Assembly: GCA_033439265.1 (NCBI GenBank) | Contig: JAVTVX010000026.1 | Location: 7,317,001-7,381,000 of the forward strand | Direction: 5' to 3' | DNA: 64,000 bases | Origin: Dillenia suffruticosa | Taxonomy: Eukaryota; Streptophyta; Magnoliopsida; Dilleniales; Dilleniaceae | Shown here: piece after piece, positions 34,196 through 47,229 of the stretch | Layout: the number at the start of each line of letters is the position of its first letter | Position numbering within the stretch: the first letter of the stretch is position 1 | Notes under the pieces: model-generated | The model's database searches: none | What the model was told of the DNA's origin: nothing | The model's input: the letters and a program-made list of their open reading frames with translations, nothing else | Made by a program: the position numbers and the translations under genes

Positions 34196-34844
34196 AAAAA
34201 TGTCAAAGTTAGAGATCAATTAACGCCAATCGTGCAACTTAATTCGTGGAAAGAACCAAGCAATGGGGCCAGAAACTTTCAATTTATACCTGTCCAGCTC
34301 CATGTCTATACGTGTCCACACATTGTACCATGGTGAATAAATTTAGCATACAGACGTGTGAAGACTATTTCTTCCGGTCTTCGTTTCACTATTCAACACC
34401 TCCAGGGTTTTATTTGTCTTTTTTTTTGTTTTTTTTAATGTATTTAGTTTGAAAAGTCAAGAAAAGAAATTAGAATTCTTTTATTTTTGAAAATAAGAAT
34501 CTAGAAAACATTTTTCTATTTCCTGTAAAATTTAAATTGGGAGATGTATCGGTCTATATGGGGAACAAAGATTTAAGTATCACATTCAAATGTTTTAAAT
34601 TTCAAAATGGAATTCCAACCCAATATACTGCCTATTCGTCGATCATTAATATGATATGAATATGGTGTGAAAGCTTCTTTTATAATAGTGGAAATGTCTC
34701 TCCTGCCAAGAGAGGAGTTGCAGCTCCTGCAAATTTAAAAAAAATTTTGCTAAATATCTTTGACTATAGACGAATTAGGCTAATTATTTCAATAAAAATC
34801 GTAAAAGTATTTTAAAAAAATTGAACTCTAGATCTCTTATTTTG
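33916..34844. other. AT-rich intergenic DNA with a GA microsatellite
   Basis: A degenerate SINE-like stretch may lie at 33,970-34,120. Frames across the GA tract are artefacts. No gene is supported. Confidence 0.45.
34153..34192. repeat. (GA)20 microsatellite
   Basis: Twenty uninterrupted GA units. Confidence 0.97.
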
Positions 34845-35046
34845 ATGCAAACCCTGTATAGCTAGGAATATTTTTATTTCTTAACCATGTAGAGTTCGAC
34901 TCCCCATGGACACGGAGAATCCTTTGTTGGGAGACCCACCCCACATAGTGGGTCCCATAATTGATCGGTCGATTCAGATTAATCGAGACAAAATCTCATA
35001 TACTAAATAGTGAACAAGTCAGGGAAACAAAAAAAAAAAAGAAAAG
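34845..35046 (+). mobile_element. tRNA-derived SINE
   Basis: It contains CTTAACCATGTAGAGTTCGACTC-like B-box sequence, a TTGGGAGACC block and a GATTAATCGAGAC block in the same order as the SINE at 42,024, and ends in a poly-A tract (35,030-35,041). The 5' end and target duplication are unclear. Confidence 0.65.
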
Positions 35047-35420
35047 AAATTAATTGAATATCATTATAGTTGGAATTTGAATATTTGTTGATAAGTGCCT
35101 CCGTCTAAAAGTGCAATTTTAAAATGTAAATTACCGAGAAAAGTTTCCCTTTGCCGGACAATTCGAATAGAATTAGTTTCCCTAAGTTAGACAGATAGAT
35201 TAGGTTTGATTAATGTGCAATATTCGTACGTGGGTAAGGGTCGTATATATGTCTATACTTATTTGATTACAATAAAATATATAATTTCACGGTATTATTT
35301 TGCAAACAATGTTATTCAATTTGCATGTAACTTTGAATTTAAAATAAAATAGAGAGGACTTATTACATTAGAGGTTCTAATTTGGCTGGCTTAATGCACA
35401 TCTCTAATTCTAGTTACATA

Positions 35421-35603
35421 ACATATTTTTTTGTATTATACCGATCGGTATCCAGAAGTCAAAATCTGATTAATTCGATTTGGAACTTATTAAGCGAACT
35501 ACCCTCTCAATATAATTTTTTTTCATATTTAAATCGTGACTCGAATTCAAAAACTTGATTAAAAAATCTAGTGTCACATCCCACTAAATCAACTGTCCGT
35601 TAA
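35421..35603 (-). mobile_element. tRNA-derived SINE with target duplication
   Basis: TCTAGTTACAT occurs on both sides (35,409-35,419 and 35,604-35,614). A poly-T start and the inverted SINE landmarks (CCGATCGGTATCC, then GACTCGAATTC) identify it as a diverged copy of the same family, minus orientation. Confidence 0.75.
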
Positions 35604-35643
35604 TCTAGTTACATTAATGTATATCATGCACTTGCCTTCACCC

Positions 35644-35646
<3 letters not shown>

Positions 35647-35689
<43 letters not shown>
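35647..35689. repeat. (GA)21 microsatellite
   Basis: About 21 uninterrupted GA units. Confidence 0.97.
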
Positions 35690-35693
<4 letters not shown>

Positions 35694-37374
35694 AACAACC
35701 GTGGACTTAGACGGTGGAGCACCTGGACTTGATTATGGTAATGAAAACAATTTCACGAGGATGGACTTGCGGTCCTGATGACAAATCCTGGGAAAATATA
35801 AATAATGTCAGTTTTGTTGGCGCCAACGCGTGACCTTGTGGAGGCCATGGGATGCATCCCTGGAAGAGACACAGACAATATTCAGGGCTTACCTAAACTT
35901 TTTTTAAGTAGTCGCCAGCTTTTTAGGTCAGCCATGGACATGGTCCGTTCAATTATTGATGGCCGGTATAAGAGCTTGGCTTTACCAACCTATACCCAGT
36001 CAAATGTGCGTGAGAGAGAGAGAGACATAATTTAGGAAACAAAGGGCAAAAATGACAAAATCTTATCATGGAAAATTTTAAATTCTACTTCCAAATCGTT
36101 GGAATTAGAGTAAACTCCATCAATTAGAATTATAATCTGTTACAATTGTATTAACATTTTTTTTGTATTAAAAAATTATATCCCATCTTACAAGTTTTAA
36201 TAAAAAACTAAATATGTAAACTATAGATTTTTTTTTTTTTTTTATACACAAGAGATTTGAATTCAAAATTTTTAAAGGAAAACGAATTGTGTCAATTAAG
36301 TTATAACTCATTAACAGATTATAGATATTGTATCAATATATATTTTTGCTATATAATTGGGTTTATGAGTTTCATACCCATGACCAAAATGAGAGAACGA
36401 GCCTCTTTTATCATTTACTAAATAAATCGATGATATCAATATTATATCAATGGATTTTATAATCAGTCCCTAAGTTTTCTAAAAAATATATATATTTTAA
36501 TTAATGGTATTTGTATTCTCAAATTATATTCTAAAATATTATTCCAAACTCATACTTTTGTTGGACAAGATCTTGGCGGGACTAGTGAAAAAAACAGGGT
36601 TTAAAATCCTACTCATCTCCTTTTACTTTATCAAAAAGAAAAGGGGACGGTCTAAACAATTTAGAACCTACTAAAAGAAAATGGGTATAATTCTAGCTTC
36701 TTTCTTTGATTGAAATGATATTAGAATAATCTCTCTCTTTTTTTTTTCCTTCCAAAAATAAAAATCCAATCAGATGATCATCAATTTTATGACTGAAAAC
36801 AGTTTGGATGTTGTGTGTTGAGGTTAAAAGATGTTGTGATTGCTGTCTTCTGTGAAAAAGTTTTCGACTCAAATAATCATCGATATCCATATTACTTATA
36901 ATTTTACTTTTTTTTTGGTGAAAATATGGATTTAAATCTAGTCTTCATCCCCTTACTATTAATGAGAACAAATTTTCCTACATAGATTTGCTATAAAGAA
37001 AAATTTTGTAATAGTACACATCTCAATTTTTTGTATGAAAATAAATTCAAAATTGAAAATCATGAGTTAAATATGTAAATTAAACTATTCCTGATTGGTT
37101 TTTTTTTTTGTTTTTGGTAACTTTTTCCCCCCAAATTAATATACTTCAAATATTCAACAAGAAGATAATAAAAGGGGGAGATGTGACATTCAAGCATGCC
37201 CTGCCACTTTAATTCTAATCCCCAAAAAATGTCATATTATTGCAAAAAAAAAAATAATAATAATAATAAGTTCGAAAAAGAAGAAAATAAAACTCATTTT
37301 GGGTATTGTATACATGATTCATGAATCACTACATTTTCTATTTCAACTATGCAAGTAAAATGTACCCTTTAACG
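35690..37374. other. Intergenic DNA downstream of the U-box gene
   Basis: A less AT-rich block at 35,690-36,020 holds a 76-codon frame (35,805-36,035) with no recognisable domain. Its terminal part is GAGAGA-encoded. The rest is AT-rich. The last few hundred bases, next to the stop codon of the minus-strand U-box gene, should contain its 3' UTR and poly-A signal. Confidence 0.45.
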
Positions 37375-38721
37375 CTAAAAAGATCTTTTGAGATTCTTAA
37401 AATCAATAGACTCAATACACTCCAAATTACCCCTCTTAAGATTCAGCATCTTCAACAACTCAGTTGCCTTCTCTTTGGTTCTCTCAGAAGACCCAACTTG
37501 CAAAAGAAGCAACAGTTTCTGGAAAGCCCCCCCTTGAAGTGCCTCAACAACAGCATTCCCATCTTCTTCTCTCTTCTCATTCTTGCATAGCTTCCACAGT
37601 ACAGAAACCGAAATTTCTGTCGCCAAATCGGAAACTCGCAGCAGCTTCTTCACCACTACTGGCACCGCCAGCGCATGCTCATACGCCTTCTCTCTCCCGG
37701 CACTGCAGCTGCACATTTCGTCGAGCACTCCAAGTGCTTTCTCGCACGCACTTCTCTCTGAATCTACAAGCATTTCTAATATCAAAGAGACTAAACCCAT
37801 TTCTCCAAAGCTTGAAATGAGAGTTTCGTTGGATGGGGTTGTGGAAATCATGTGGAAAATCACCACCAATGAAGCTTTTGTCGCAACTGGACATATTGGC
37901 TCTCTGATTAGCTTCACTAGTGCTTCGACAATTCCTTCGATTTCCAACAACTTTTTGAGGCTTTCTTCATCCGAGGAAACTAGTCCTTTTAGGACTAAAA
38001 TCGCGTTTCTTCGTGCCGACAATGTTCCATGCTTCAAAAACCATACCATGCAACGCAATGAAGAAGAGCTTCCCAAATATGACTTGGCTTCTTCATCAAA
38101 TGGCATGAAGGATGGCAAGCATGACAAAACTTCTTCTAAAACTGCGACGTTCTTTGTAGATGATGATGATGGTGATTCTTCCGCAAATGCTTGAAATGTG
38201 GCGGATAGAGCAGAAGCGGTTCCGTTGGCTATGAAACACCGCCAATTCCGCTCGCTCTCCTTGCTCAACTCCTTCACTTTCCTCACCAATTCTTGACATC
38301 CTTGCAAATCTAGCCTTCTTCTGGCCGCTGAAATCTTCTCAATCATTTCTGTAACCTCGATGGAACTAATGGGTATCCGAGGAGTAGGAATCCGTTCCAC
38401 GCCGTATGATTGGTTTTCCACACACCAATCTTGGATCATTCTCCGAATCGTGTGGTTAGGGATCGGATCAACACTTCTCAAGACTTGACTTGTGATGGGG
38501 CATGTTCGATTTCCGGCTTCAATCCATGTTTCTATGCTTTGTCTATCGTACGTAATCCCACTAGAGAGCGTGACTGGATCTCTCATCAAGTCCAATGAGA
38601 TTGGACAGCGGAAATGGTTAGGAATTACAAGCTCCATGTTATCGTTTTCACTTGAGTTGTTGTTGCTGCTGTTCTTCTTTGCTCTGCGATTCGTTCTTCT
38701 TCTTCTCCATGATGAAATCAT
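37375..38721 (-). CDS. PUB21: U-box E3 ubiquitin ligase, PUB20/21-type
   Basis: This protein transfers ubiquitin from an E2 enzyme to substrates. The 448-residue intronless frame matches the usual size of plant U-box/ARM proteins of the PUB20-PUB24 class. After a basic N-terminus (WRRRRTNRRAKK), the U-box spans about residues 35-102: IPNHFRCPISLDLMRDPV, GITYDRQSIETWIEAG, TCPITSQVL and IPNHTIRRMIQDWC. The DRQSIETWI helix and the IPNHTIR end are class signatures. Residues 150-435 form ARM-like helical repeats for substrate binding. The start is the first Met, in a good purine context (GAGGATGAT). Relatives PUB22-24 dampen pattern-triggered immunity; the PUB21 subgroup is less studied, so a stress or immunity role is inference. 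The exact paralogue is uncertain, but family identity is secure. The frame is intact despite the surrounding transposons. Confidence 0.95.
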   Translation of the reverse strand: MISSWRRRRTNRRAKKNSSNNNSSENDNMELVIPNHFRCPISLDLMRDPVTLSSGITYDRQSIETWIEAGNRTCPITSQVLRSVDPIPNHTIRRMIQDWCVENQSYGVERIPTPRIPISSIEVTEMIEKISAARRRLDLQGCQELVRKVKELSKESERNWRCFIANGTASALSATFQAFAEESPSSSSTKNVAVLEEVLSCLPSFMPFDEEAKSYLGSSSSLRCMVWFLKHGTLSARRNAILVLKGLVSSDEESLKKLLEIEGIVEALVKLIREPICPVATKASLVVIFHMISTTPSNETLISSFGEMGLVSLILEMLVDSERSACEKALGVLDEMCSCSAGREKAYEHALAVPVVVKKLLRVSDLATEISVSVLWKLCKNEKREEDGNAVVEALQGGAFQKLLLLLQVGSSERTKEKATELLKMLNLKRGNLECIESIDFKNLKRSF

Positions 38722-38890
38722 CCTCTTTCGCTTTTTCTTGTTCGTTGTTGGTTGGAATATTTGGTAGTGTTTTGGGTTAGAGAGAGAGAGAGATGGAGAG
38801 GTGTATATGGACCAATAAGCTGTTCTTGTGTTGTGTGGAGAATAAGATGATGAGATTTCTAAGGGTGTATATATATCATAAAGCTGTATA
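38722..38890 (-). promoter_or_regulatory. Core promoter and 5' UTR of the U-box gene
   Basis: On the minus strand, TATGATATATATAC (38,867-38,880) is a plausible TATA box about 150 bp above the start codon. That would give a 5' UTR of roughly 110-120 nt containing a CT-rich tract (complement of GAGAGAGAGAGAGA near 38,781-38,794), typical of plant leaders. Confidence 0.5.
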
Positions 38891-40888
38891 AGATGGACTT
38901 TGTTTGGTTCTCTACACGGTTTAAAACCTGAACAAATGTTTACGCAGGGAATTCAAAATAACAAAGAGAGAGAGAGGGAGAGGGAATTTGAATATTGACC
39001 GTTGAAAGTTTTGGAGGTGGAAGCGGTGATAAAGAGAACAAGGAATATAATAATAGAGTAAGAAGAAAAAATTCGTGACCCAAGGGAGAGTTGTTTTTAG
39101 AATTTAGAATGAATCAAAAATCAAAGGTTTGACGAAAAGTAGCGTCAACAGGGGCGGAGGACCGACTCTCTCTCTCTGCCTACCCGTTTGATTTTACTTG
39201 GTTTACAAGTTAGGCTTAGAAGGGGGGGTGGGGATTTGGTTTTGTACGCGCACTAAACACGATTTTGTGGTGTTTGACGCGTTTGGGCCGGGTCTCCCTA
39301 GGAAAACCAAATGGCATATGTGTTTACCGGGTCACCCTATGGGAAGAGCACCCGCCGTATCTACACAACCAAAATCTAATTCAACACCTACGCTTTTGTT
39401 TTTTTTTTGACCCTTTTTTGAAAAAGGATTCTAATGTTGTCTATGTTTTTTTTCACCCTTTAAAAAATAATATAATCATCGCTAGCCTGTGTGTGCCTTT
39501 TAATTTTCTGAATTAATATCTCCAACATAAGTATTCTTTGTGAACAAATCTATAAAAATTTCAATCTCTAATTTAGTTCATGATTAATTCCTTTTACTCA
39601 AACCAAATGAGTTCAAATTGTCTGTCTCCTTTACATGTCTTCTTCCATGCGTTCAGATTAGATATTACCATGCATCTTTATATGAGTTATATTAAATCAA
39701 ATATTCCAACTTTAAACTACCCAATATGAATACTTGATGTGAATCAATAAAATAAAAGACCATAAACCAAGCTCTTGTGGGTGTAATTGTAGAGTATTGC
39801 ACTCTATTAATCATAATTTTTAAATTTGAATAATGAGAATAAAGAGAGTTAAATATTTTCGATTCAGAAAAATCAACCTTTTAATAACACTATAATACTC
39901 GACTGAATTAATCAAGTAAAATTCGGATATCGATCGGTATTTACACAAAAAAATAAAAGAATTTGAAAGAAGAAAGGCAAACAGACAAATATTTTCGATT
40001 CATCGAAATAATTCAGAATTTTACAAAAACAAATTAGTTCCGCGTACTTGTTTTAGTCTACAAAATTAGAATGTTTATTGATCAATGGAGGTATGATTTG
40101 GGGGATCACATGGTAGATTGTGGTCACGAGGACTATCATCTTTCATATTTTGGTCTAACCAATTAAAAAAATACTGTGTTTGGTTCCCGCCACAAATGCT
40201 ATCTTGGACTCCCAACTTAAGCCCCAGCCACCTTTAACAAAATATTTCTCCGGGGATTCCATGCCCCCGGTATTGTGTTACCATGAATGCTTATGCTATA
40301 TTTATATTCTATTAACTCGTACGCAGCAGTAGTAATAGAGTATAGATAGGGTTTAAAAAATTAATGGATAATCGATTTAATAAATAAGAGAGTTAAATAT
40401 TTTAACCAAATTTTGAATTTGTAATTTATTAATAAAAAAAAATTATGTTGGAGGAATTTTTCTTAAATTGAATATGACAATATTTGAATTGAATTATTCA
40501 AAATATAATTATGAATATTGATTAATTATAAAAAAATTAAGAATTCATTCTATGAACGAACCCCAATATATAAGGGACACAAATATTGAGACTAATGTTA
40601 TAATTTTAGAAAAATAAATAATATTTCCTATAATTTTAATAATATTTTAAAATTTTTTACTAGTATTTTTGGGACACTTGTCGGCGTGTTTGAGACTTCT
40701 AAATTTTTTTCCATTGCCTCCTGCACCGGTACATAAGATTGGCACTACATTGATATAATACGGTGAGTAGCATGGAACATAAGATACAATATTATATGGA
40801 CAAAAAAGTGAATATTTGACGACCATGAAAGAAGAAGAAGTTTGCAGTAACTACATGTTTAAAAGTGGTATATTGCATTTAAAAGATG
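38891..40888. other. Intergenic DNA with probable upstream regulatory region
   Basis: A GA-rich stretch (38,966-38,990) and a less AT-rich block (39,140-39,370) lie upstream of the U-box gene. Short frames at 39,198-39,516 have no domain. A worn SINE-like tail (GACTGAATTAATCAAG to an A-rich end) is possible at 39,800-39,955. No gene is supported. Confidence 0.45.
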
Positions 40889-42860
40889 TGGAGATTTTTT
40901 TTTTTGGTAGAAAGAGAACAAGACAAAACAACCCAACCCAGAAAACACATTAGAAGCCCACACACCCAGTCCTACTAGGCCTAGATCCACCTTTCCTGGG
41001 CACCTCAGTTCCCACTAAATCTTTGAACAAGAGATCGGTCAGCTCCTGAGGGGGGAAGTCCAACACAGTAACACCAGAAGCAGCATGCGAGGAAGTCAGC
41101 ACTTCTATTCATTTCCCTGAAGCCATGGCAGATTTGGGAAACTCCCAGCTCAACCATCAACTCTTTACATTCAAAGCAAATTAAATGAAGAGGGTGATCA
41201 TCTTCCTTCTTGTCCTCCAGCAAATTCACTAAGGAATGGCTGTCCACTTCAACCTGGAGGTGCTCTATTCTCAAGTCTTTGGCTAGTCTTAGCTCTTCTC
41301 TCAATCCCCAAAGCTCAGTAAAGATGATGTCCACGTTTCCGATGTTAACAATGTAGCCCCTCACGCAGCTCCCATATTCCCTTCTAAGGAGACCTCCCGC
41401 ACTGGCCTTTCTTGACATCACGGAAACTGTCTCATCCGAATTAACCTTAATCTTTCCTGCATTCGGGGGAATCCATCTCACCCACAAGGAGTCCCTGGTA
41501 TTAATCCCCCCATTGTCTACAAAAGCTTTACTCCAATCCCTACTTAATCTGATGATCTCCCTCATAAGCATCTGAGTGTCCTGTCTTTTGTTCTCCATAG
41601 CAATCTTGCATCTCCTCTTCCACAAGGACCAGATGATAGTAGGGAAGGAAGCCGAAATCCTTAACTGAGCAGGCCTATCCCTGACTTCCATACCTCTCTT
41701 TAACCAACCTTCTAGCTCCTCTTCCCATTACCAGTTAACATCATCGATATCCTTCCACAGCATTCTCCAGACACTTTTCGACTCACTACAATCACGAAGA
41801 ACATATAGGAGACTTTAAGCACAGTTCCCATACTGCGGGCATAAGTGATTTTCCGTGAGGCCCCTCTTCCTTCTCTCCACGTTGGTCAAACACTTCCCCA
41901 ACCTTGTAGTCCATAAGAAGAACTTGATCTCCTCTGGGATCTTAGCCTTCTAGATCCAATTCCATCTCTCCTCTCCTTGAAGAACAGAAGCAACACTACT
42001 CAGCAGTAAGCCATAGGCACTTCACCGACGTATGTTGGCGTAGGTGGGAAGGACACTTTTGTCCCTTAACCAGATCGGAAGTTCGACTTCCACTGGGTAC
42101 GAAAAAAATATTATTGGGAGATAACCCCTCAATTGAGATCTGATAAATTCCTCGTTCTTGATTAGTCGGGACGAAAGTCCGGATACCGAATGATCAAGTT
42201 ACAAAAAAAAAAAAAAGCCATAGGCGCTTCCCACAGAGAACTTGCCATTGCTGGTCAGGTTCCAATATAATGAGTCTTTGGCTTCAACACCCCTAGGAAT
42301 CATAATTCCACAGATTTCCTCTACTTTCTCAGCTGACACCCAACCACTAAGCTCCTGAGACCTCCATCTTCCAGTCGCACCAATGAAGTCTCCCACTTTG
42401 AATTGAGGGAGTTCTCTCGACTGTGGCAGTAGGATATGGTCAGATAAACTACCATCCCCAACCAACTTATCCCTTGAAAAATCTATTCCCTCCCATTGCC
42501 TACCCTCCTGATCTGCCTGATCTGCCTGAGGTTTTGCTGTAATTCAGGCCTAGAAGGGCCAACCAATTTAAAATACCTCTCTAGACTCCTGATCTGCCTG
42601 AGGTTTTGCTGTAATTCAGCAGACAAGTCCTTTTGAGATACTTGGCTCTTAAGACATTGCACCAAATAGACTTCTCTCCTTTCATAACCCTCCAACCCAA
42701 TTTGGCTAGCATAGCTACGTTGATGTCTCTCATTTTCCTCACTCCTAGGCCTCCCAATCTTTTGATTTTGCAAACTGTCTTCTAATTGACCAAATGTACC
42801 TTTCTTTCCCCAACTTTACTTCCCCACAAGAAATCCCTAATTTAATTTATCCAACTTGTT
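40889..42860 (-). pseudogene. 5'-truncated L1-type LINE remnant
   Basis: The poly-T tract at 40,889-40,901 marks the 3' poly-A tail on the minus strand. Reading downward from 42,860 there is the end of a reverse transcriptase ORF (FLWGSKVGERK, then LGGLGVRKMRDINVAMLAKL with stops). Next comes a zf-RVT-like segment (42,465-42,199, including WRSQELSGWV and GKFSVGSAYGF), then an RNase H domain (RVT_3-like, 41,691-41,005). The last has KIKVNSDE, FTELWGLREELRLAKD and VEVDSHSLVNLL, so the D-E-D positions are visible. Stops, a roughly 30-bp internal duplication near 42,510-42,620 and a SINE at 42,024 interrupt it. It is dead, but the RNase H part is an intact 228-codon frame. Confidence 0.85.
42024..42214 (+). 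mobile_element. tRNA-derived SINE inserted in the LINE remnant
   Basis: This is the best-preserved copy. The head has an A-box-like TTGGCGTAGGTGG and a B-box-like AAGTTCGACTTCC, the pol III internal promoter arrangement, and the element ends in a 14-base poly-A tract. The flanking repeats AAGCCATAGGC(A/G)CTTC lie at 42,008-42,023 and 42,215-42,230. Orientation is opposite to the host LINE remnant. Its family name cannot be fixed by eye. Confidence 0.92.
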
Positions 42861-44339
42861 GCAAGTATCCCTCAAAAGCTAGGTAGTTTGCATGGTATAC
42901 ATAGGGATCATGGTATACATAGGGATAGCAGATGTTTGTGGAACATAAAGTTAATATTTTAAAATCTCACATGGAAGCACTTGAGATTGTTTTTTTTTTC
43001 ATCGTAGATCTATAGACAGAGGGTGTTTAATTTCCATATGAATTTTAAATCTAACTTGTCTCATATCATCTTTTTCCATTTACAATGTTATGTTATATAT
43101 GATTGAGAATTTGCCGTTAATTTGATCAAATTTCTTTTACATAGGTAGAAAAGTCAATTGTAGCATGACCCACAGATCAATTATACTCGTTCTATCCAAA
43201 CCTTTAAAATGTTAACACCAACTTTTAACACATAAATATTATCGATTTAGATTTTAAAGAGAGGAAAATATCAAACTCAAATACTTTAAAAATTAGGGTG
43301 TCAATCACGTTGGGCCTTCTAGGCCTATGAGAGTAAACTAGCCACAAATCTTGCAAAGATAGTGAGTAAAGTGTCCGCGTTTAAATCTAGTTGCTTTCTG
43401 GGCACAAGACATTATTAATCATCGAAACTATTAAATGAAAGATATTTTCAAAAAGTTACAATTATGTTTACATGATGTATGTTTATAATAAGAATTCTAG
43501 CCATTATAAGATAACTAATTTAAATTATAAGTACTGGAACAACTTGTCTTACGGTTTTATCAGCATTGTAGAACTTACTTTCGAGAAGCAAAATCGACGA
43601 CTTCACTTGCAAGCGCAAAAACTTCTTGATACACCTATTAAAATGATCAAAAAGCTACTGTTAGTACGAAAAATAACTCACTGTACTCTAAACTCAACGC
43701 AATTACATCCATCGAACCATTTTTCTCATCGAAATTGATCTCCAATCATTACTCGACTCTGTATTCACTATTATATTTGAATCTCAATATAGATAAATAT
43801 AAAAGACCAGTCAATGAATATTACACCATGATATAATATCGATTGGTTTTTTATTTTTCAAATTCGAATCTATCATTCTCAATTCAGTTATTTTTCTAAA
43901 CATGCCCTTTAGATCTCAATTATATTCCGAACCATAAGTAAATAGATTAAAATAGTAAATACTGATCAAAACTTCTACAAACAGTTGAAAATAAAAAAAA
44001 GTACAAGAGAGTTAATAATGTTTGTCCGACATATCTTTTATCATATTACATCATAAAATATATGACAACAAATAAGTGTAATAAATAAATTTATGACTGA
44101 ATAATGGACGTATATCATATATAAAACAACAAATATCATAATCAGTATATAGTGAGAAATATTAAAATACTTGTAAACCCAATGATTTTCTATGACTCAC
44201 AAATGAATATCTCGTAATGAGTTTGGTGAAAGAATTACCTACCATACTGTGTATAGAAATATATTTACACGTCACTACACCCTCATCGATGGCGTTTCTC
44301 ACAAAATGGTATCTGGTATTAATGTTTTGGTAGGTGATT
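42861..44339. other. AT-rich intergenic DNA, no gene seen
   Basis: A tandem pair of CATGGTATACATAGGGAT lies at about 42,891-42,928. Otherwise there is only scattered low-complexity AT-rich sequence; the 88-codon frame at 43,472 shows no domain. Confidence 0.5.
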
Positions 44340-46760
44340 ATCACAATAAATCATAATTGACCTCTCACTATCTACCATAACCCCTAAATCATCTAGAAAA
44401 TTTTGGAGCCAAACATTCTTCTGAACTGCCACTGAACATGCCACAAGCTCAGCGTTTATCATCGACAGAGATATACATGCTTACTTCTTGCTTCTCCAAG
44501 ATATGACGCCATTATGGAGTAAGATAATGAAATCTGATGTCGATTTGCATTCATCCAAATTATCATCCTAGTCGGTCTCTAAATATTCAACGAGACTCAA
44601 ATCGGTTTCTTCGTAACACAAGAAGAAGTTCGTAATTTTCTTAAAATATCTCAAAATTTTTTTCACTGCTCTTTAATGATTTCTTTCAAGATTCCATTGA
44701 TACTTACCCACCAGATCGACTACAAAATAAATGTCTAGTTGTATACACATTATTGCGTATATCAGATTGCCTACTACACTGCTACAAGGGATTTTACTCA
44801 TTTTCCTTTAGTAATAAGTCATATGTGAAGAGTATTTATGAGGTTTAGGTCTTTACCTGAGGTTCATTTTTTCCTGAGTTTTAAGTCATATGTGAAGATT
44901 CAGGTCCTGATAAGAGTATTTATGAGATTGCAATCACTCATCTCAAAGTGCTTGAGAACCTTCTTGATGTAGGACTCTTATGAAAGAGTCAATATCCGTT
45001 TTGAGCGATCCCTCTGAATCTTAACTCTGAGAATGAATTGAGTTTTACCAATATCCTTCATATCAAAACTCGATAATAATCATGTTTTAATAATCATCAG
45101 ATACTTTTTATTGCTCTTGGTCAATAGAATGTCACCCATATATAAAAACATGATCACAAAAGAGTCACTAGAACGTATTAAGTACATGCAATGATCCTTC
45201 TTGATCGACACAAACCCATAAGATATCACATTCTCATGAAATCTCAAGAACCACTGCCTTGATGATTGGTTAAGGCTATATATTGACTTTCGAAATCAAT
45301 AGTCCTAATCTTCATGACATTTTAAAATGAACCCAGAGGATTGTTTCATGTAAATCTATTTATCCAAACTTTCATTAAGGAAGATAATTTTTACATCTAT
45401 TTGGTGTAATTCCAAATCTATATTCGTGACAATCACTAAAAGTAAACAAATCGTGATAAATTTGACTATCAGTGAGAAGGTCTCTTCGAGAAAGTCTCTT
45501 TATATAGTCCACGCTATTAGTCTGAGTATAACCTTTGGCTACCAGATGAGCTTTATACATTTCTACTGATCCGTCAGCTTTTCTCTTGATCTTGAGAACT
45601 CATTTATTCCCAATGACCTTTCTACCCTCAGGTAAATCAACTAGATCCCAGATCTCATTGATTCTCATCAACTCCTTCTCTTCATCAATGGTTTTCAACC
45701 AATGGTTTTTCATAGGATTCTCGAGAGTCTCTTGGACTACTTTAGGTTTCTCATTATCCTCAAAAGTCACAATGATGATCTCATCCTTCATCTGAAAGCA
45801 ACGTTTAGGTACACGTCCTCGAGTAGTCCTACGAGGAGCGGGAATCTATTCACCCCTAGTAGATCGCTCTTACTAGAACTAAGATCCGTAATGGTTCTTG
45901 GGTCCCATCACTTGACTCAGTTGAGCAACTACACTCATCCATCTCATAAATAGTAAAATCCTGATCAATTTCACCTCTTTTAGGGAAATCATTTTCAAGA
46001 AATGTGGTATCACAAAACTCAATCTCAGTGATAGTGCCATTCGTATGTTCACCTAAGAATACATATCTTTTAGAGTGTTTTGAATATCTTATAAAGATTC
46101 ACTTCTTTTCTCAGGGGGTTTAACTTGCATGTCGTTGCAACGAATCATGCATACGCGACACAACCTTATTACCTCAAGTGGCCAAGCTCAGGCTACCTCT
46201 TTATCCAAAGCTCACATGGGATACTGATTGTGAACTTTGATTGGACACAATTGAGGATGTAGATTGCAGTCGATAAAACATTTCCCCAATAGAAAATGGA
46301 TAAATTGGTCATTATTTCTAACAAAATCCTATTCTTCCTCTCGACTACTCTATTATGTTGAGGAGTAGTGGGAATAGTCAGGTATATCCTAATACATTTT
46401 TTGAAATAGAACTCTCTGAATTTTTTTGACAAATACTTATACCCTTAATCGATTATGAGAGTATTTACTTTCTGGTCTAATTGATTCTTAACTTCGCTAA
46501 TAAATCGCCTAAAACATTCTAATGCCTCAGACTTGTGTGACATCAGATAGACGTAACCGAAACCTGTATAATGGTATATAAACATAATAGAGTACATAGT
46601 TCCATTTTGGGCTCTCACGCTCATAAGGCCACAGATATCGGAGTGAATTCAACCCCTTAAAAGTTACAAAAATGGAGTAGGGTTATGCAGATATAGACTA
46701 TCTTGGATTCACAGATATAACTCTCTCACTTTTATCTGATAACGAACACACTCTTTTCAT
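44340..46760 (-). pseudogene. Ty1/copia pol relic
   Basis: Reading downward on the minus strand, copia pol domains appear in order with many stops and frameshifts. The integrase core (46,700-46,190) shows HSDICGLMSV, then LIID, then VVERKNRILLEIM, the D-D-E positions. An integrase tail with CIFIRYSKHSKGYV-like sequence follows at 46,150-45,950. The reverse transcriptase start (45,791-45,600) has NHWLKTIDEEKELMRINEIW, followed by YKAHLVAKGYTQ (45,560-45,520) and MKDIGKTQFILRVKI (about 45,065-45,020). The RNase H end (44,780-44,340) has DLDECKSTSDFIILLHNGVI and ISWRSKK. No LTRs or gag were recognised. Confidence 0.88.
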
Positions 46761-47229
46761 CCAAAAATTCAAATTGCTTTATACAATTCATGTTAGAAGA
46801 AAGAGAGAAAAGATATATGTGACTTATCGGGAGTTAACCCATTATCTCCAAAATCAAATTAAAAATTTTTTAACCATTGGAAAAATGCTCCTACGTAGAC
46901 ATATTTACCAACACATAGTCAATAAACTACTCCATGAGTTTGAACTCAGGGCCTTGCATCCTTAAATAACAATAAACATTATTTTGATTAAACTATCTTG
47001 GATTTGGATTTAAGACTTTGAAGCAGTAGATGGCTCTCAAGTTTGAGCATATAGAATAATGTTTTGTTGAAATAGTAAATTGGTAGGATGCCTTAGGCAT
47101 CGATGTCAACAAAAACGGGAGAAACAATCGATTTTGTGCCCGAAATCACCTTCCTTATGGATAGCCTGTCGATAGAACTATATCACCACCGATAATGTGT
47201 TTACATAAAAGACTCGGACAAAGAAGAAG
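46761..47229. other. Intergenic DNA, no gene seen
   Basis: No recognisable coding signal. It could include the lost 5' part of the copia element on one side and the start of a gypsy relic on the other. Confidence 0.4.

Noticed and set aside
35805..36035. 76-codon frame as a small gene
   Set aside because: Composition is reasonable, but the C-terminus is encoded by a GA repeat and nothing is recognisable; left as intergenic.
37583..38194. 203-codon plus-strand frame
   Set aside because: It is the antisense shadow of the intact U-box gene, with no domain of its own.
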